Shown piece by piece: positions 62,367 through 64,000 of a stretch of 64,000 bases of DNA. The translations under genes were made by a program, and so were the position numbers. Source of the stretch: Pseudomonas sp. PDM16. GTDB taxonomy: Bacteria > Pseudomonadota > Gammaproteobacteria > Pseudomonadales > Pseudomonadaceae. The notes beneath the pieces were generated by a model. It did no database searches. It saw only the letters and a list, made by a program, of their open reading frames with translations, and was not told where the DNA came from. The stretch is taken from assembly GCF_014851865.1 (NCBI RefSeq), contig NZ_JACVAM010000001.1:1302001-1366000 (forward strand), in the 5' to 3' direction. Within the stretch, counting starts at the first letter, position 1; each line of letters starts with the position of its first letter.

Positions 62367-63086
62367 ATGAGGTGGATGGTTGCCAATTGGAGCGGACTTG
62401 CCGTGGTGCTGATGGCACTGTGCATGGCCGGTTGCTCCGGGCGCCTGGCGCACGAGAGCATCGTCAGCAAGAGCAGCGAGCCCAGGGCGGGGGAGCTGCT
62501 GCAGAGCGACGTGGACCGCATGGCGACGCTGGCCATGCGCGACAATCTGAACAGCCTCTACCAGCTGATGAGCAAGCTGTATCAGCGCAACCCGCAGGAG
62601 TGGCGCAAGACGGGGTTGGCCAGTCGGGCCGAGGCGGAGCAGGCGATTCACCTGGCCATCGAGAGCAACCAGCCGCTGCCCCATCTCGGCGGCCGCCGCG
62701 ATGTGGCAGCGCTCAGCTATGCCCTGGGTGCGGATTTCCAGGGTGACCGGGTCGGCGCCTTCATCTACGCCCTGGGCAGCATGCTGGTGACCGCCCACGG
62801 GGGGCGCACCGAGTTCTACCTCACCGACTCCTTCGATGCCCAGTTCATCTACAACGCTGCGCGCAATATCGAGAAGGCGGCCTGGATGCTCAGCCAGCGG
62901 CGTGACGCCAAAGGGCGCCCACTGCTGCTGTCCAACGAGGGCAGCAATCTCAGTTATGCGGTGGAGTTCGGCAAGATGACGGCCCGGCTGGACCTGCTCA
63001 CCCATGTGCTGGAGGAGCGTTATCGCAGGCTCGGCGTCAACTACGCGCAGAGCCTGCTGTTCCTCAACTTCCTGCCGGTGCAGTGA
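62367..63086 (+). CDS. conserved lipoprotein of unknown function
   Basis: A 239-residue lipoprotein: a hydrophobic signal ends in the lipobox LCMAGC. The mature part is largely helical, with LLQSDVDRMATLAMRDNLNSLYQLMSKLYQRNPQEW near the start and no recognised enzyme motif. It is probably anchored in the outer membrane, facing the periplasm. It follows the exported domain protein by about 130 nt on the same strand, so the two may be related or cotranscribed. Start ATG 62367 has GAGG at a suitable distance. Confidence 0.75.
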   Translation: MRWMVANWSGLAVVLMALCMAGCSGRLAHESIVSKSSEPRAGELLQSDVDRMATLAMRDNLNSLYQLMSKLYQRNPQEWRKTGLASRAEAEQAIHLAIESNQPLPHLGGRRDVAALSYALGADFQGDRVGAFIYALGSMLVTAHGGRTEFYLTDSFDAQFIYNAARNIEKAAWMLSQRRDAKGRPLLLSNEGSNLSYAVEFGKMTARLDLLTHVLEERYRRLGVNYAQSLLFLNFLPVQ

Positions 63087-63104
63087 CGCTCGGGAGCGTG
63101 GGGG

Positions 63105-63446
63105 TCAGACCTTGCGCACGAATTCCGACTTCAGCTTCATCGGGCCGATGCCGTCGATCTTGCAGTCGATGTCGTGGTCGCCGTCGCACAGGCGGATGTT
63201 CTTCACCTTGGTGCCCACCTTGACCACCAGCGAGGTGCCCTTGACCTTGAGGTCCTTGATCACGGTGATGCTGTCGCCGTCCTGCAGCAGGTTGCCGACG
63301 GAGTCCTTGATCACGCGTGCGTCATCGCCCGAGTCTGTGGCGGCGGTGGCCGACCATTCGTGAGCGCATTCCGGGCAGACGAGCTGGCTGCCGTCTTCGT
63401 AGGTGTATTCGGAGTTGCACTTCGGGCAGGGGGGCAGGGTGCTCAT
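63105..63446 (-). CDS. yjdM: PhnA-like zinc ribbon protein YjdM
   Basis: A 113-residue protein starting [31 protein letters not shown], the zinc ribbon of PhnA/YjdM proteins, followed by the PhnA C-terminal domain with [27 protein letters not shown] and [22 protein letters not shown]. The family was once linked to phosphonate use but its real role is unclear. It is a single gene converging on the lipoprotein gene. ATG 63446 has GAGGAC upstream; a longer frame is a shadow. Confidence 0.88.
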   Translation of the reverse strand: MSTLPPCPKCNSEYTYEDGSQLVCPECAHEWSATAATDSGDDARVIKDSVGNLLQDGDSITVIKDLKVKGTSLVVKVGTKVKNIRLCDGDHDIDCKIDGIGPMKLKSEFVRKV

Positions 63447-63578
63447 GACGGTCCTCGGTCGAACGGAAAAGCCGCATATTGTATAGGGCTTTGTGGCCGT
63501 CGTGGGCGATTGGTCGAACCGAAGGCGCTGCCGTGCCGTCCCACCTTGCAGGAGGAATGCTCGAAAACGGGAGGAGGC

Positions 63579-64000
63579 ATGGCATTCATCGACCTGCGCG
63601 GCGTTTCCTGGTGGACCATCGCACGGGGCACGGTCACCGACTTCATCGGTGACGAGCTGCCCATCTACGCGTCGGCTCTGGCCTTTCAGTTGTTCTTTTC
63701 GCTGTTCCCCTTCCTGCTGTTCCTCATCGCCCTGATCGGTGTGCTGGATGCGCAGCCTATCTTCGACTGGCTGCACCAGCAGGCGGAACTCGTGCTGCCG
63801 CAGGAGGCACTGGGGCTGGTCGACCCGGTGATCGCCCAGCTGCAGACCCAGCAGGCAGGCCTGTTTTCCATCGGTATCCTGCTGGCGCTATGGACCGCGT
63901 CCTCGGCGGTGCGCTCGACCATGGCGGCGATGAACCGCGCCTATGGGGTGGAGGACGGGCGCCCCGCCTGGAAGCTGGTGCCGCTGTCGTTGCTTTACAC
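63579..64000 (+). CDS. YihY/BrkB (UPF0761) membrane protein, 3' end missing
   Basis: Start of an inner-membrane protein of the YihY/BrkB family, once annotated as ribonuclease BN. The visible 140 residues contain the family pattern [30 protein letters not shown] and [35 protein letters not shown]; at least two hydrophobic segments are present. The ATG at 63579 has GGAGG directly upstream. The rest of the gene lies beyond the window. Function is uncertain, and BrkB family proteins are not known to be nucleases. Confidence 0.87.
   Translation, partial: MAFIDLRGVSWWTIARGTVTDFIGDELPIYASALAFQLFFSLFPFLLFLIALIGVLDAQPIFDWLHQQAELVLPQEALGLVDPVIAQLQTQQAGLFSIGILLALWTASSAVRSTMAAMNRAYGVEDGRPAWKLVPLSLLY

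Overview
The window looks like chromosome from a GC-rich Pseudomonas-type gammaproteobacterium. The amidase, DesT/DesC/DesB, beta-alanine (bau), ferritin FtnA, CueR/CopA and short-palindrome content all resemble that genus. No rRNA, tRNA, CRISPR array, integrase or transposase was seen. Both ends cut genes: an FmdB-like zinc ribbon protein on the left and a YihY/BrkB membrane protein on the right.

Layout. 1-2.4 kb: aliphatic amidase module (zinc ribbon, AmiE, AmiB). 2.4-3.8 kb: RhlE-type RNA helicase. 3.8-8.2 kb, minus strand: a PAS protein and a receiver-CheC protein, then a membrane diguanylate cyclase whose start overlaps the end of a PotD-like periplasmic binding protein. 8.2-10.9 kb: small MscS channel, LOG-family hydrolase with a tiny ORF ahead of it, and a periplasmic binding protein. 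10.9-13.9 kb: DesT repressor and the divergent desCB desaturase operon with palindromic operators between them. 13.9-19.1 kb: small secreted peptide, methyltransferase, YbhN-like protein, molybdopterin oxidoreductase with FdhD. 19.4-22.9 kb: an ECF42-type sigma factor with its DGPF, DUF899, NTF2-like and SRPBCC partners and two matching candidate promoters. 23-24.7 kb: ABC exporter. 25-28 kb: FtnA ferritin and a TonB-dependent siderophore receptor behind a Fur-like box.

28.1-31.8 kb holds copper handling (CueR, CopA, CopZ-like chaperone). 31.8-38.2 kb holds a TetR-controlled RND pump without an outer-membrane gene, and a Bcr/CflA exporter. 38.4-42.3 kb encodes a large PAS/GAF/GGDEF/EAL protein with a degenerate SSDEF site. 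42.7-46 kb encodes a repeat-rich exported protein ending in an IPTL-CTERM-like signal. 46-48.8 kb has a quinone-oxidoreductase-like enzyme, its divergent LysR gene and a RutR-like TetR. 49-54.2 kb is beta-alanine catabolism (bauR, bauA, bauC) followed by a gamma-glutamyl-GABA hydrolase-type amidotransferase.

The most notable part is 54.2-56.9 kb. A single, visibly AT-rich gene encodes a P-loop kinase-like domain fused to a deoxycytidylate deaminase, the architecture of the anti-phage AvcD/dCTP deaminase family, here with a C-terminal coiled coil. Next to it are about 1 kb of non-coding DNA with two diverged long repeats in inverted orientation that bracket shorter palindromes. The remainder (57-64 kb) has a GNAT, small membrane proteins, a 7TM-DISM diguanylate cyclase, several exported proteins of unknown role and a PhnA-like protein. 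Three c-di-GMP proteins and several binding-protein or sensor pairs suggest a signalling-rich free-living bacterium.
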